NCBI RefSeq assembly: GCF_030296615.1
Contig: NZ_AP027732.1
Span: 620,001 to 684,000 of the forward strand
Source: Frondihabitans sucicola
GTDB taxonomy: Bacteria > Actinomycetota > Actinomycetes > Actinomycetales > Microbacteriaceae
Length of the DNA: 64,000 nucleotides
Direction of reading: 5' to 3'
This document shows positions 47,184 to 56,885 of the stretch, piece by piece. Both the position numbers and the translations under genes were made by a program. A model generated the notes under the pieces. The model saw only the letters and a list, made by a program, of their open reading frames with translations, made no database searches and was not told the origin of the DNA. Positions within the stretch are counted from its first letter, which is position 1. Each line of letters starts with the position of its first letter.

Positions 47184-48012
47184 CGGAGTTCTTCTTTCTC
47201 GGACCGGGCCGCCGCAGCGATGCGACCGGCCCCAACGGAGGTCTCGGCGCCGTCGCCGACGAGAGCCAGGAAGACGTCTTCGAGGAGGGCTGCTTCTCGA
47301 CGTACTCGACCTGCGCCTCGGGCAGGAGCTTCTTGAGCTCGGCGAGAGTGCCGTTCTGGATGATGGTGCCCTGGTGCAGGATCGCGATCCGGTCGGCCAG
47401 GCGCTCGGCCTCGTCGAGATACTGCGTGGTGAGCAGCACCGTCGTGCCGTTGTCGGCGAGCCGCTCGATGGTCTGCCAGACGTCGATGCGCGCCGCGGGG
47501 TCGAGCCCTGTCGTCGGCTCGTCGAGGAAGATGATCGGCGGATCGCCGATGAGACTCATCGCGATGTCGAGTCGGCGACGCAGGCCTCCCGAGTACGTCG
47601 ACACCGGACGGCCGCCCGGCTCGATGAGGGAGAAGCGGGCGAGCAGCTCGTCGGCGATCACGCCCGGCTGCTTCCGGTGGCGCAGCTTGGCGACCAGGAC
47701 GAGGTTCTCCCTGCCGGTGAGCACGTCGTCGACGGCGGCGAACTGACCGGTCAGGCTGATCGACTCGCGAACGTCGCCGGGTCTCGCGGCGACGTCGAAG
47801 CCGTGGACGCTGGCGGTGCCGCCGTCGGCCTTCAGCAGCGTCGAGAGGATCCGCACCAGCGTGGTCTTGCCTGCACCGTTCGACCCGAGGAGGGCGAAGA
47901 TGCTGCCGGCGGCCACGTCGAAGTCGACGCCGCGGAGGACGGGGAGGTCTTTGAACGACTTCTCGATGCCCCGGACCCGGATCGCGGGCTCGGGTGCCTC
48001 GTTCGTGATCAT
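47180..48012 (-). pseudogene. ABC transporter ATP-binding protein (DrrA-like), frameshifted
   Basis: Rebuilt as about 278 residues. Walker A is LLGSNGAGKTTLVRILSTLL, the Q-loop SLTGQFAAVDDVLTGRENL, the signature YSGGLRRRLDIAMSL, Walker B IIFLDEPTTGLDP and the H-loop LTTQYLDEAE, the set found in daunorubicin-resistance DrrA proteins. A frameshift near 47290 (one missing C) precedes LEDVFLALVGDGAE near the C-terminus. It is the third gene of the PadR operon. Confidence 0.88.
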
Positions 48013-48036
48013 CTCGGGCTTCCTTTCAGGGGGCCG

Positions 48037-48399
48037 TCACGACTCGGCGGACGCCTGATCGATGGCGTCGGTGAGGCGCTTCCGCTCTCTGTCGATCCAT
48101 TGACCGTCGGCGTAGTTGCGCACGAACGTGTCGGCGAACTCCACGGGATCGTCGCCGACAACGACCCGGATCGGGGTGTGGTCGGCTGCGGCCTGCTCGA
48201 TCAGATCGGCGAGGTCTTCGAGCATCTGCACGAGGACGTCGCCCTTGACGATCGACCCCGCGAACATGAAGTAGCGCTCGATGCCCTCGATCGCGGTTCG
48301 GTAGTTCTTCGGAAGGTGTTCTTTGCGCGCCTTGTACTGGCGCCAGCGCTTCTTGTCGTCGAGCGAGCCGGTGACCTGCTCGATCCATCCTGCGGCCAT
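48037..48399 (-). CDS. DUF1048 family protein
   Basis: A 120-residue acidic, helical protein. KKRWRQYKARKEHLPKNYRTAIEGIERYFMFAGSIVKGDVLVQMLEDLADLIEQAAADHTPIRVVVGDDPVEFADTFVRNYADGQWIDRERKRL is the conserved DUF1048 pattern. Proteins of this family regularly follow PadR and precede ABC efflux genes, suggesting a cytoplasmic adaptor or co-regulator; the role is not known. The ATG at 48399 has AGGAG seven bases upstream and begins three bases before the padR stop region. Confidence 0.85.
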   Translation of the reverse strand: MAAGWIEQVTGSLDDKKRWRQYKARKEHLPKNYRTAIEGIERYFMFAGSIVKGDVLVQMLEDLADLIEQAAADHTPIRVVVGDDPVEFADTFVRNYADGQWIDRERKRLTDAIDQASAES

Positions 48400-48401
48400 G
48401 A

Positions 48402-48752
48402 TCAATCTCCTTCTTCGAGTGGCTGTTCGATGTGACGGCGGAGCTGTTCGATTCGCTCCGAGAGGAAGGCCCAGGTCTTCCAGAATTCGTCGAGGTAGTC
48501 GCCACCCCGGGCATTCAGCGAATAGACCTTGCGCGGCGGCCCCTTCTCGGAGGGGATCTTCTCGACGTCGACGAGGCCGCGCTGCTCGATCCTGATCAGG
48601 AGCGCGTAGATGGTGCCCTCGGCGATCTCGGTGAACCCCTGCTCGCGCAGCCTCGCCGTGATGTCGTAGCCGTACGCAGGCTGCACGGCGAGAATCGCCA
48701 GCACGATGCCCTCGAGCGTGCCTTTGAGGATCTCGGTCGTCTGCTTGCTCAC
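48402..48752 (-). CDS. PadR family transcriptional regulator
   Basis: A 116-residue winged-helix protein. KQTTEILKGTLEGIVLAILAVQPAYGYDITARLREQGFTEIAEGTIYALLIRIEQRGLVDVEKIPSEKGPPRKVYSLNARGGDYLDEFWKTW is a textbook PadR pattern of the LmrR-like type. I start it at the GTG at 48752, with AAGGAG four bases upstream; a GTG at 48767 is the alternative. It is the first gene of the padR-DUF1048-drrAB operon and likely represses it through the palindrome just upstream. Confidence 0.9.
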   Translation of the reverse strand: MSKQTTEILKGTLEGIVLAILAVQPAYGYDITARLREQGFTEIAEGTIYALLIRIEQRGLVDVEKIPSEKGPPRKVYSLNARGGDYLDEFWKTWAFLSERIEQLRRHIEQPLEEGD

Positions 48753-48767
48753 GGGGCTCCTTGTCAC

Positions 48768-48809
48768 TACTTAGTGTTACCGACTACTCGTAGATAGTAA
48801 CACTGAGTA
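48768..48809. promoter_or_regulatory. PadR operator
   Basis: TACTTAGTGTTAC at 48768-48780 and GTAACACTGAGTA at 48797-48809 are inverse copies with one mismatch. The 16-nt centre holds a further CTAC/GTAG pair. It is an AT-rich island in GC-rich sequence directly upstream of padR, as expected for an autoregulated PadR operon. Confidence 0.78.
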
Positions 48810-48874
48810 CCGCGCGCGCAAGGGTCTTTCTGGCGTGGGCGGGTAGCCGCAGCAGCGGGCGGGTCCCCGCCCGC

Positions 48875-48956
48875 GCGCCCGAGCCTGCGCCGGCCCGACC
48901 ACGCGCCCGGGCCCGCGCCGGCCCGCCCACGCGCCCGATCCTGCGCCCGCCGGCAC
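48875..48956. repeat. 28-nt GC-rich tandem repeat, about three copies
   Basis: Units begin GCGCCCG at 48875, 48903 and 48931, each 28 nt (the last truncated). The third copy carries GATCCTGC where the first has GAGCCTGC and the second GGGCCCGC. The repeat lies between the padR operator and the end of the polyol dehydrogenase gene. I see no gene in this 172-nt gap. Confidence 0.6.
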
Positions 48957-48981
48957 CCGCGGGGGTGGGTGTCCGCCCGGC

Positions 48982-50481
48982 TCAGACCAGTCGCGTGACC
49001 GTCGCGTGCGCCCCTGCGTCGAGCAGCCCGTCGAGGGCGTCGACGTAGGCGGCGACGAAGCGCTCGTTCGAGGCGAGGTCGCCGAAGAGGTGCTCGTTGC
49101 GGATGAACGCCAGGCGGTCCTCGGGGTTCCGCTGCGTGAGCGCGATCGGGGTGAGCTCGTCGGCGAGCTGGTCGACGACCGTGATCGGCTCGCCCGACTC
49201 GTCGACGCCCTCGGCGTACCGCGCCCAGCTCGCGACGATCCCCGCCGAGCGCGAGATCTCGCCGCCCGATTCGAGGTTGGCGCGGACGACGGGCAGCAGC
49301 CACTTCGGGATCCGGTCGCTCGACTCCGCGCAGAGCCGGGCCAGGGTGTCGCGCACCTCGGGGTTCGAGAACCGCTCGATCAGCGTGGTCTTGTACTCGT
49401 CGAGGTCGATGCCGGGCACCGGCTTGAGCGTCGGTGTGCCCTCGAGGTCCATGTAGTTGCGCAGGAACGTCGCGATGGCGGGATCCTGCGTGGCCTCGTG
49501 CGCGTAGCGGTACCCCGACAGGTAACCGAAGTAGCACATGCCCTGGTGGCTGGCGTTGAGCAGCCGGAGCTTCATCAGCTCGTACGGCTCCACGTCGTCG
49601 ACCATCTGCACGTCGGCGTCCTGGTACGGCGGCCGACCCAGTCCGAAGTCGTCCTCGAGCACCCACTGGAAGAACGGCTCGGCGACCACCGGCCAGGCGT
49701 CGTCGATCCCGAGGTTCGCCCGCACCTCCGCGCGGTCGTCGTCGCTCGTCACCGGCGTGATCCTGTCGACCATGCAGTTGGGGAATCTCACGTGAGCGGT
49801 CATCCAGTCGGCGAACGCAGGATCCTGCGCCCGGGCGAATGCGGTGAACATCTTCTGGGCGACGTGACCGTTGCCCTGGATGTTGTCGCACGACATCACC
49901 GTGAACGGCTCGAGCCCGCGATCGCGACGGAGGCGCAGCGCTGCCACGACGAGTCCGAAGACCGTCTGCGGCTCGGCGCCGGGTACCAGGTCGGCGGCCA
50001 CGAGCGGGTTGCCCAGGTCGAAGTCGCCCGTCACCTGGTGGAAGTTGTAGCCGCCCTCGGTGACGGTGAGGGAGACGATCTTCGTCGACGGGTCGGCCAT
50101 CTTCTCGATGACGGCGTTCCGGTCGTCCGGGGCGAACAGGTACTCGATGATCGAGCCGATCACGCGCGATTCGCGGCGACCGTCGGGGTGCTTGAGCATC
50201 AGCGTGTAGAGGCCGCCCTGGGCGTCCATCGTCTCTTTCATGCGGCGATCCTGCTCGAGGACTCCCACGCCGCAGATGGCGAAGTCGAGCGCCTTGCCCT
50301 CGGCGAAGAGCCGGTCGAGCACCATCGCCTGGTGGGCCCGGTGGAAGCCGCCCACTCCGAAGTGGACGATGCCGGTCGTGAGGGTCGAGCGGTCGTAGGT
50401 CGGGACGGCGACGTCGCCGCCTCGAGCGATCGCGTCGAGGTTCTCCGGACGGAGGGGGACGGGGGTGATGACATCGGTCAT
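48982..50481 (-). CDS. Mannitol dehydrogenase family protein (polyol 2-dehydrogenase)
   Basis: A 499-residue NAD-dependent long-chain polyol dehydrogenase (PSLDR family) that oxidises mannitol, D-arabinitol or a related polyol. The NAD-binding start is TGIVHFGVGGFHRAHQAMVLDRL near residue 37. The catalytic Lys-Asn-His pattern is MKLRLLNASHQGMCYFGYLSG near residue 310. PNCMVDRITPVT is another family mark. The xylulokinase gene in the same locus favours D-arabinitol oxidised to D-xylulose. It is 32 bases downstream of the ABC permease gene and ends the operon. Confidence 0.9.
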   Translation of the reverse strand: MTDVITPVPLRPENLDAIARGGDVAVPTYDRSTLTTGIVHFGVGGFHRAHQAMVLDRLFAEGKALDFAICGVGVLEQDRRMKETMDAQGGLYTLMLKHPDGRRESRVIGSIIEYLFAPDDRNAVIEKMADPSTKIVSLTVTEGGYNFHQVTGDFDLGNPLVAADLVPGAEPQTVFGLVVAALRLRRDRGLEPFTVMSCDNIQGNGHVAQKMFTAFARAQDPAFADWMTAHVRFPNCMVDRITPVTSDDDRAEVRANLGIDDAWPVVAEPFFQWVLEDDFGLGRPPYQDADVQMVDDVEPYELMKLRLLNASHQGMCYFGYLSGYRYAHEATQDPAIATFLRNYMDLEGTPTLKPVPGIDLDEYKTTLIERFSNPEVRDTLARLCAESSDRIPKWLLPVVRANLESGGEISRSAGIVASWARYAEGVDESGEPITVVDQLADELTPIALTQRNPEDRLAFIRNEHLFGDLASNERFVAAYVDALDGLLDAGAHATVTRLV

Positions 50482-50513
50482 GGTGGTACTCCTTGAAAAG
50501 GTGGATCGGTTCG

Positions 50514-51416
50514 TTACTTCACGGCACCGAGCGAGAGGCCCTGCACCAGTTTGTCCTGCGCGGCGAAGCCGGCGACCAGAACGGGGAAGGACACGGCGAA
50601 CGCGGCGGCGCAGACCTTCGCGAGGAACAGCCCCTGACTGGTGACGAAGCTGGTCAGGAAGACCGGCGCCGTGATCGCCTGGGTGCTGGTCAGGACGCTC
50701 GCGAAGAGCAGTTCGTTCCAGCTGAAGATGAAGCAGATGAGCGCGGTCGCGGCGAGCCCCGGCCCCGAGATCGGCACGATGACCCTGCGGAAGATCGTCG
50801 GCAGCGATGCGCCGTCGATGGCGGCCGCCTCCAGGATCTCGACGGGGATCTCGGACAGGAACGACCGCATCATCCAGACGGCGATCGGCAGGTTCATCGA
50901 GGTGTAGATCACGATCAGGAGCCCCACGCTGTCGAGGGCGCCGACCTGCTTGGCGATGAGGTAGATCGGAAGGAGGCCGGCCACCATCGGCAGCATCTTC
51001 GTCGAGAGGAAGAAGAACATGACGTCCGACCACTTCTTGACCGGCCGGATCGAGAGGGCGTAGGCGGCGGGCATCGACAGGACCAGCACGAGCAGGGTCG
51101 AGACGACGCTGGCGGTGGCCGAGTTGATGAGGGCCGGCCACGGGCTCGCGCCGCCGGCGCCGAAGAAGTTCTCGTAGCCCGCCAGGGTGAGCGGCGCGAA
51201 CAGCGACGGCGGGTTGGTCGCGGCGTCGGTCTCGCTGTGGAACGAGGTCAGGATCATCCACAGCACGGGGGCGACGAAGATCAGCCCGATCAGCCACGCG
51301 ACGACTCCGAGCCAGACGTTCGCGGCACGCTTCTTGGGACGCCGGATGCCGGTGCTCGTCTTCGCGACGGACCGCGCGCTTCGCGGCGTGGACCCGGCGA
51401 TGCTGGGTGCGCTCAT
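50514..51416 (-). CDS. Carbohydrate ABC transporter permease (MalG-like)
   Basis: A 300-residue permease with six membrane helices. The EAA loop reads EILEAAAIDGASLPTIFRRVIVPISGPGLAATALICFIFSWNE. The MPAAYALSIRPVKKWSDVMFFFLSTKMLPMVAGLLPIYLI segment is typical of polyol importers. The ATG overlaps the stop of the partner permease (ATGA). No ATPase gene is in the operon; a shared MsiK-like ATPase elsewhere is likely, which is inference. Confidence 0.9.
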   Translation of the reverse strand: MSAPSIAGSTPRSARSVAKTSTGIRRPKKRAANVWLGVVAWLIGLIFVAPVLWMILTSFHSETDAATNPPSLFAPLTLAGYENFFGAGGASPWPALINSATASVVSTLLVLVLSMPAAYALSIRPVKKWSDVMFFFLSTKMLPMVAGLLPIYLIAKQVGALDSVGLLIVIYTSMNLPIAVWMMRSFLSEIPVEILEAAAIDGASLPTIFRRVIVPISGPGLAATALICFIFSWNELLFASVLTSTQAITAPVFLTSFVTSQGLFLAKVCAAAFAVSFPVLVAGFAAQDKLVQGLSLGAVK

Positions 51417-52395
51417 CGGTTCTCCTCCTTCAGGAGTGTGGAGACGCTCCGGAGAGCGAAGTTCGCGATGATCAGCGATCCGACGACCACCACCACACCG
51501 GCGGCGGACGCGGCGCCGTAGTCGTGCGCCTGGAAGAACTGCTGGTAGATCGTGTACGGCAGGTTCGCGGTGCCGAGCCCGCCCGAGGTGATGGTGAAGA
51601 CGGCGTCGAAGTTCTGCACGATGTAGATCGCGCCGAGCAGTGTCGCCAGCTCGAGGTAGCGACGCATGTGCGGCACCGTCATGTAGCGGAAGATCTGCCA
51701 CGCGGTCGCGCCGTCGACCCGGGCCGCCTCGAGGACGTCGAGCGGGCGGCTCTGCAGTCCGGCCAGGAGGATCAGCATCATGAAGGGCGTCCACTGCCAG
51801 ATCAGCGCGACCTCGACCGCGATCAACGGATTGTTCGAGATCCAGTCGGGTTGCGGTGCTGTGGCCCCGAAGAGTCCGAAGAACCACTGGAGTCCGCCGT
51901 TCAAGAGGCCGTACGACGGGTTGAACAGCGCGTGCTTCCAGAGGAGGGCGGCCGCGACCGGCACGATCAGGAACGGCGCGATCATGATGGTCCGGACGAC
52001 GCCGCGGCCCCAGAACTTGCGATCGAGCAGGAGCGCGACCGCGAAGCCGATGGCGAGGCTCACCAGGACCACGACGACCGTCAGCACGATCGTGGTCAGC
52101 ACCGATTCGCGCATGGTCGAGTCGGTGAACACGTTGATGTAGTTCTGGAACCAACCGAACGCGATGTCGTTCGGGTACAGCGAATTCCAGGAGATGAACG
52201 AGATCACGATGGTGATCACGAAGGGGACCTGCGTCACCAGCACCAGGAAGATCAGTGCGGGAAGGAGCGGTGCGCGCCTGGCCCACGCGCCGGCCCGGGC
52301 GAGACGCGCCGCGTCCCGCCGGGGGCCCGGAAGCCCGGGGCGCTGGGTCCCGAGCTTCCGGGCGCGTGACCCACGATGTCGTCGGTGGTCGTCAT
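51413..52395 (-). pseudogene. Carbohydrate ABC transporter permease (MalF-like), frameshifted
   Basis: Rebuilt as about 328 residues. The ATG at 52395 begins a 30-residue Pro/Gly/Ser-rich cytoplasmic lead. After a shift near 52319 (one missing G) the protein continues with LARAGAWARRAPLLPALIFLVLVTQVPFVITIVISFISWN and five more helices. The EAA loop is LDVLEAARVDGATAWQIFRYMTVPHMRRYLELATLLGAIYIVQNFDAVFTITSGG. It starts three bases after the binding-protein stop. Confidence 0.87.
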
Positions 52396-52398
52396 GGC

Positions 52399-53778
52399 CT
52401 ACTTGCCCTTGTACTTGTCGCCGACCTTCTGAGCCAGCTTCTGTCCCTTGTCGAGCGCCTGCTGCACCGTCTCCTTGCCGGCGATCGCCGAGCTGACCTC
52501 CTGCGAGACCTGCGTCGCCATGTCGGCGAACTCGGGGATCGCGACGAACTGGATGCCGGCCGCGGGGCGCTTCTGGACGCCGGGGTTGTTCGGGTCGACG
52601 CTCTCGATGGCGGTCTGCGTCTGCTTGTAGAACGCCTGCGTGGCGTTCTGGTAGTCGGTGTTCTCGTACGTCGAAGCACGCTTGCCCGCGGGAACCCGCG
52701 ACCAGCCGAGCTTCTTGCCGACGAGGTCCTCGTACTTCTTGCTGGAGGCCCAGGCGACGAACTTGGCCGCGGCGTCCTGGTTCTTCCCGGCCTTCTCGAT
52801 GCCCCAGGCCCAGGTGTACAGCCAGCCGGATTCCTTCGTCTGGTCGACCGGAGCGGCGACGTAGCCGATCTTGCCCTTGACGGGCGAGTCGTCCGCCTCG
52901 AGGCTGCCGGCGGCCGAGGTGGCGTCGTACCACATGGCCACCTTGCCCTGGGTGAGGTCGTTCAGGCACTCGGTGAATCCGGCCTGTGCCGCTCCGCTCT
53001 CGCCGTGCGCCTTGACGAGGTCGACGTAGAACTGCGTGGCCTTGACGAACTCGGGCGAGTTGACCTGGGCGTTCCAGTCCTTGTCGAACCAGGTGCCGCC
53101 GAAGGTGTTCACCACGGTGGTCAGCGGCGCGAAGACCTGACCCCAGCCGGGTTGGCCGCGGAGGCAGATGCCCTTCATGCCCGGCTGGACCCCGTCGACC
53201 TTGGCGGCCGCGTCGGCGACCTGCTGCCAGGTCGGCTGGTCGGGCAGCGTCACGCCCGCCTTCTGGAAGACGTCCTTGCGGTACATCAGGAACGACGACT
53301 CACCGTAGAACGGCTCGGCGTAGACCTTGCCGCCGACCGTCAGCGCCTGCGTCATCGGCTTCAGGATGTCGGACTGATCGAACCCCTTCGACTTCGCGAC
53401 GGTGTCGTCCAGCGGGCTCAGCCAGCCGTTCTTGGCGTACGACGGCACCTCGTAGTTGCTGAGGCTCGCCACGTCGTACTGCCCCGCCTGCGCCGAGAAC
53501 TCCTGGCTGATCTTGGCGCGGACGTCGTCCTCGGGGAGGGTGGTGAAGTTGACCTTGATGCCGGTCTCCTTGGTGAAGTCCGATTTGGCCAGCTTCTGCA
53601 GGTCGATCATCTGCGGGTTGTTGACCATGAGGACGTTCACCTCTTTCGAGCCGCCGGAGGCGCTCGAGCCGCCGGCACCCCCGCACCCGGTCAGGGCGAG
53701 GGCCGTGACCAGGCCGAGCCCGGTCGCGACCATCAGCTTCTTCTTCGTCGAAATCGTTCTTCTCACGGGGTTCTCCAT
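52399..53778 (-). CDS. Sugar/polyol ABC transporter substrate-binding lipoprotein
   Basis: A 459-residue extracellular binding protein. The N-terminus has a positively charged start, a hydrophobic stretch and the lipobox LTGC at about residue 32. The mature part has NVLMVNNPQMIDLQKLAKSDFTKETGIKVNFTTLPEDDVRAKISQEFSAQAGQYDVASLSNYEVP, a family 1-type start, and YDATSAAGSLEADDSPVKGKIGYVAAP in the hinge region. It delivers a polyol or sugar to the MalF/MalG pair. It is the first gene of the operon and diverges from the SorC regulator. Confidence 0.9.
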   Translation of the reverse strand: MENPVRRTISTKKKLMVATGLGLVTALALTGCGGAGGSSASGGSKEVNVLMVNNPQMIDLQKLAKSDFTKETGIKVNFTTLPEDDVRAKISQEFSAQAGQYDVASLSNYEVPSYAKNGWLSPLDDTVAKSKGFDQSDILKPMTQALTVGGKVYAEPFYGESSFLMYRKDVFQKAGVTLPDQPTWQQVADAAAKVDGVQPGMKGICLRGQPGWGQVFAPLTTVVNTFGGTWFDKDWNAQVNSPEFVKATQFYVDLVKAHGESGAAQAGFTECLNDLTQGKVAMWYDATSAAGSLEADDSPVKGKIGYVAAPVDQTKESGWLYTWAWGIEKAGKNQDAAAKFVAWASSKKYEDLVGKKLGWSRVPAGKRASTYENTDYQNATQAFYKQTQTAIESVDPNNPGVQKRPAAGIQFVAIPEFADMATQVSQEVSSAIAGKETVQQALDKGQKLAQKVGDKYKGK

Positions 53779-53790
53779 TGATCGCCGTCA

Positions 53791-53864
53791 CATTTGAGAT
53801 TCGCCTCTCAAGTGAGCAGTAGCCTCGCATAGCGAACTCATATGTGCAAGACCAATCATTTGAG
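53791..53864. promoter_or_regulatory. Polyol operon operator sites
   Basis: CATTTGAGA at 53791-53799 and TCTCAAGTG at 53806-53814 form an inverted repeat with one mismatch. A third CATTTGAG is at 53857-53864. All lie between the divergent binding-protein gene and the SorC regulator, so they are probable regulator-binding sites controlling both directions. Confidence 0.6.
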
Positions 53865-53898
53865 CCACAATGGGGGCACTTCCTCAGAAAGTTGCCCC

Positions 53899-54869
53899 AT
53901 GCCCGAACGCACGACTCCGCGCCTGGCGCGCGACCAGTGGATCCTGCTCGCCGATCTCGCTCGCGGGTACTACGTCGACGACCGGTCCAAGGTCGAGCTC
54001 GCCGACCGGTTCGGCCTCAGCCGGTTCCAGGTGGCCAAGCTGCTGCGCACGGCGCGCGACGAGGGTGTGGTGTCGATCGACATCCGCGACCCTCGATCGT
54101 GGTCGCCGCACCTCCACGAGGGGCTCGCGGAGGCCCTCGGGATCGACCGCGTGCAGGTCGTCGACATCGAAGACGTCAGCGACGAGCAGGCGACAGCGCG
54201 GGTCGGGAGCGCCGTCATGCAGGCGCTCAAGGAGACCGTCCGGGCCGGCGACACCGTCGGCATCTCGTGGTCGCGAACCCTGGACGCCGCCGCCAGGTCG
54301 CTCCCCGAGCTGCCTCCCTGCGTCATCGTGCAGCTGGCCGGCGCCCTCCAACTTCCCGGCGCCGGGACGCTCCCCCAGGTCATCCAGAATCTCGGCTCGG
54401 CCCCGGGCATCACGACCCTGCCGATCCACGCGCCTCTCCTCGTCGATCGGGCCTCGACGGCGAGCGACCTCCGAGGTCAGCCCGAGATCAAGGAGGCTCT
54501 CGACCGGGCCGACTCGCTCGATGTCGCCGTGGTCGCCATCGGCGGCTGGTTGCCGGGCGAGTCCAGCATCTGGGAGAAGACCGGCGACGGCGAGCGCGAG
54601 CAGGCGCGCGCCTCGGGCGCGGTCGGCGAGATCTCCGGACGGCTCTTCGACTCGGCGGGCCGCCCCGTCGTCACCCCCTCGACGAGCGCCTGATCGGGGT
54701 CCGCTTCGACCAGCTCGAGCGGACGCCGAGGGTGATCGCCGTCGCCCACGGCCCCGGCAGAGCCGCCGCCGTGGTCGCCGCGGCGAACGGAGGATTCCTC
54801 ACGCACTTGATCGTGGACAGTACGCTGGCAACGACCCTGAACACCCTGCTCGACGAGGAGCGCCGATGA
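53899..54869 (+). pseudogene. Sugar-binding transcriptional regulator (SorC family), frameshifted
   Basis: Rebuilt as about 323 residues. The HTH is [50 protein letters not shown], and the sugar-phosphate domain has [49 protein letters not shown] and [15 protein letters not shown] frameshift near 54675 (one missing C in CCCC) precedes [59 protein letters not shown] prefer the ATG at 53899, after the CATTTGAG box; an ATG at 53842 is possible. It overlaps xylB (ATGA). Confidence 0.87.
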
Positions 54870-56389
54870 CGTCCACCCCCACCCGAACCCTGGTCGCCGG
54901 AGTCGACTCGTCGACCCAGAGCTGCAAGGTCGTCGTCCGCGACGCCGCAACCGGCGACTTGGTGAGGCAGGGAGTGGCCAGGCACCCGATCGGCACGGAG
55001 GTCGCACCCGCGGCCTGGTGGGACGCCCTCCTCGAGGCCCTCGCGGCGGCCGGTGGGCTCGACGACGTCCGGGCGATCGCGGTGGCCGGCCAGCAGCACG
55101 GCATGGTCGTCCTCGACTCGAGCGGCCGGGTGATCCGCGACGCGCTGCTCTGGAACGACACGCGGAGCGCCGGAGCGGCCCGCGACCTGACCGCCCAGGT
55201 CGGCGCGGCGGAGTACGCGAGGCGAGCAGGATCCGTGCCGGTCGCGTCCTTCACCGCGACCAAACTCCGGTGGTTGCGCGACGCCGAGCCGCAGAACGCC
55301 GACCTGGTCGCGGCGGTCGCGCTGCCGCACGACTGGCTCACCTGGCGGCTGCTCGGCTACGGCCCGGCGGGTGAGGCCCCGCTCGGGCCCGACCTCGACG
55401 CCCTCGTCACCGACCGCTCCGACGCGAGCGGCACGTCGTACTGGAGCCCCGAGACCGGCCGGTACGACCTCGAGCTGTTCGAACTCGCTTTCGGGCGACC
55501 GGGCCGCGAGGCCGGAGGCGCAGGCACCGCTGCGCCCGACGGCGACGTCGTGCTTCCTCGGGTGCTCGGTCCTTCGGATCCTGCGGGAACGACCGTCGCG
55601 AACGGCGCGATCCCGGCCGGTCTCACCGTGGGCCCCGGCGCCGGGGACAACGCCGGCGCGGCGCTCGGGCTCGACGCCGGCGTCGGCGACGTCGTGATCA
55701 GCATCGGCACCAGCGGGACGGCCTTCGCCGTGACGGAGAAGGCGGCGACCGACCCGAGCGGGACGGTGGCGGGCTTCGCCGACGCCACCGGCCGGTACCT
55801 GCCCCTGGTCGCGACGCTGAACGCCGCGCGGGTGCTGACCTCGATCGAGACGCTCCTCGGCGTCGACCACGACGAGTTCGCCAGGCTCGCCCTCGCCGCC
55901 GAACCCGGCGCCGGCGGGATCGCCCTGGTGCCCTACTTCACCGGCGAGCGCACTCCCGATCTGCCCAACGCCACCGCCACTCTCGCGGGCATGACTCTGG
56001 AGGGCACCACCCGGGAGAACATCGCGCGCGCCGGAATCGAAGGAATGCTGTCGGCCCTCGCCGACGGGGCGTCGGCCATGCGCTTCCAGTCGCTCGACAT
56101 GCGGCGCGTGCTGCTGATCGGCGGCGCGGCGCAGAACGTCGCCGTGCAGCGGGTCGCGGCGCAGGTGTTCGACGTGCCCGTCGTCGTTCCCGCCCCCGGT
56201 GAGTACGTGGCGAACGGAGCCGCACGGCAGGCCGCTTGGACGCTGACCGGAGCGAATCCGGCCTGGGCCGCGTCCAGCGAGGTCACTCTCGAGAGCGACC
56301 ACCACGCCGAGATCACGAAGCGCTACCGCGAGGCGCAGCGACTCACCTCCCTGCCCCGGACGGCCGAGGAGAGCGGCGCGTCGGCCTGA
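54866..56389 (+). CDS. xylB: Xylulokinase
   Basis: A 507-residue FGGY kinase that phosphorylates D-xylulose to D-xylulose 5-phosphate for the pentose phosphate pathway. ATP/sugar motifs are [16 protein letters not shown] at the start, [23 protein letters not shown], the actin-like second half [34 protein letters not shown] and [25 protein letters not shown]. It is coupled to the SorC regulator and diverges from the polyol ABC/dehydrogenase operon, giving uptake, oxidation and phosphorylation of the polyol. Confidence 0.92.
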   Translation: MTSTPTRTLVAGVDSSTQSCKVVVRDAATGDLVRQGVARHPIGTEVAPAAWWDALLEALAAAGGLDDVRAIAVAGQQHGMVVLDSSGRVIRDALLWNDTRSAGAARDLTAQVGAAEYARRAGSVPVASFTATKLRWLRDAEPQNADLVAAVALPHDWLTWRLLGYGPAGEAPLGPDLDALVTDRSDASGTSYWSPETGRYDLELFELAFGRPGREAGGAGTAAPDGDVVLPRVLGPSDPAGTTVANGAIPAGLTVGPGAGDNAGAALGLDAGVGDVVISIGTSGTAFAVTEKAATDPSGTVAGFADATGRYLPLVATLNAARVLTSIETLLGVDHDEFARLALAAEPGAGGIALVPYFTGERTPDLPNATATLAGMTLEGTTRENIARAGIEGMLSALADGASAMRFQSLDMRRVLLIGGAAQNVAVQRVAAQVFDVPVVVPAPGEYVANGAARQAAWTLTGANPAWAASSEVTLESDHHAEITKRYREAQRLTSLPRTAEESGASA

Positions 56390-56462
56390 GGCAGCCGGCC
56401 GCGCTTCCGCCGGCGCGTCCACCTGCGGTTCCACCGGCCGTTCCGCCGCCTAGGATCAACGC

Positions 56463-56753
56463 ATGAGCGGCCAGCGCACCCCGGCGGGAGGAGTGAAGCT
56501 CTCGCGTCGCCAGGCCCAGATCATCGAGGGCATCGGTCGCGGCAACACGTATCGCGCCCTGGCCGAAAAACTCTCCATCAGCCCGGCGACGGTCGCGTAC
56601 CACGTCGGTCGGCTCCAGCTGAAGCTGCGCACGCCGACGCTGCCCGCCCTCGTCGGGCTGGCGATCGTCTCGGGCATCCTCTCGAGCGACCAGTTCCCCC
56701 TCGAGCTGACCGGAAATCTCGTCGTGCCGGACGAGTTCCTGGCCGATCCGTGA
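56463..56753 (+). CDS. LuxR-type HTH protein (96 aa)
   Basis: A 96-residue protein consisting almost only of a LuxR/GerE HTH: VKLSRRQAQIIEGIGRGNTYRALAEKLSISPATVAYHVGRLQLKLRTPTLPALVGLAIVSGIL, followed by a 30-residue hydrophobic tail. No receiver or sensor domain is present, so it is a stand-alone DNA-binding protein or a truncated regulator. TAGGAT seven bases before the ATG suggests a leaderless transcript. Its target is unknown. Confidence 0.78.
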   Translation: MSGQRTPAGGVKLSRRQAQIIEGIGRGNTYRALAEKLSISPATVAYHVGRLQLKLRTPTLPALVGLAIVSGILSSDQFPLELTGNLVVPDEFLADP

Positions 56754-56885
56754 TCGCCTGAGAGCGGTCGAGGAGCGCGTCGGCAAACGTTGGCCAGCCC
56801 GTTGCACGCCGTTCATTTCCTATCGCTTCTTCTAGTCGAGTCTGGTTCTGCGCCCCATTCAGGGGTGCTCGACCAGGAGCCTGAC

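Noticed and set aside
56811..56820. PHO box upstream of alkaline phosphatase
   Set aside because: Only one half-like unit, GTTCATTTCC, is seen; the direct repeat expected for PhoP is not clear.
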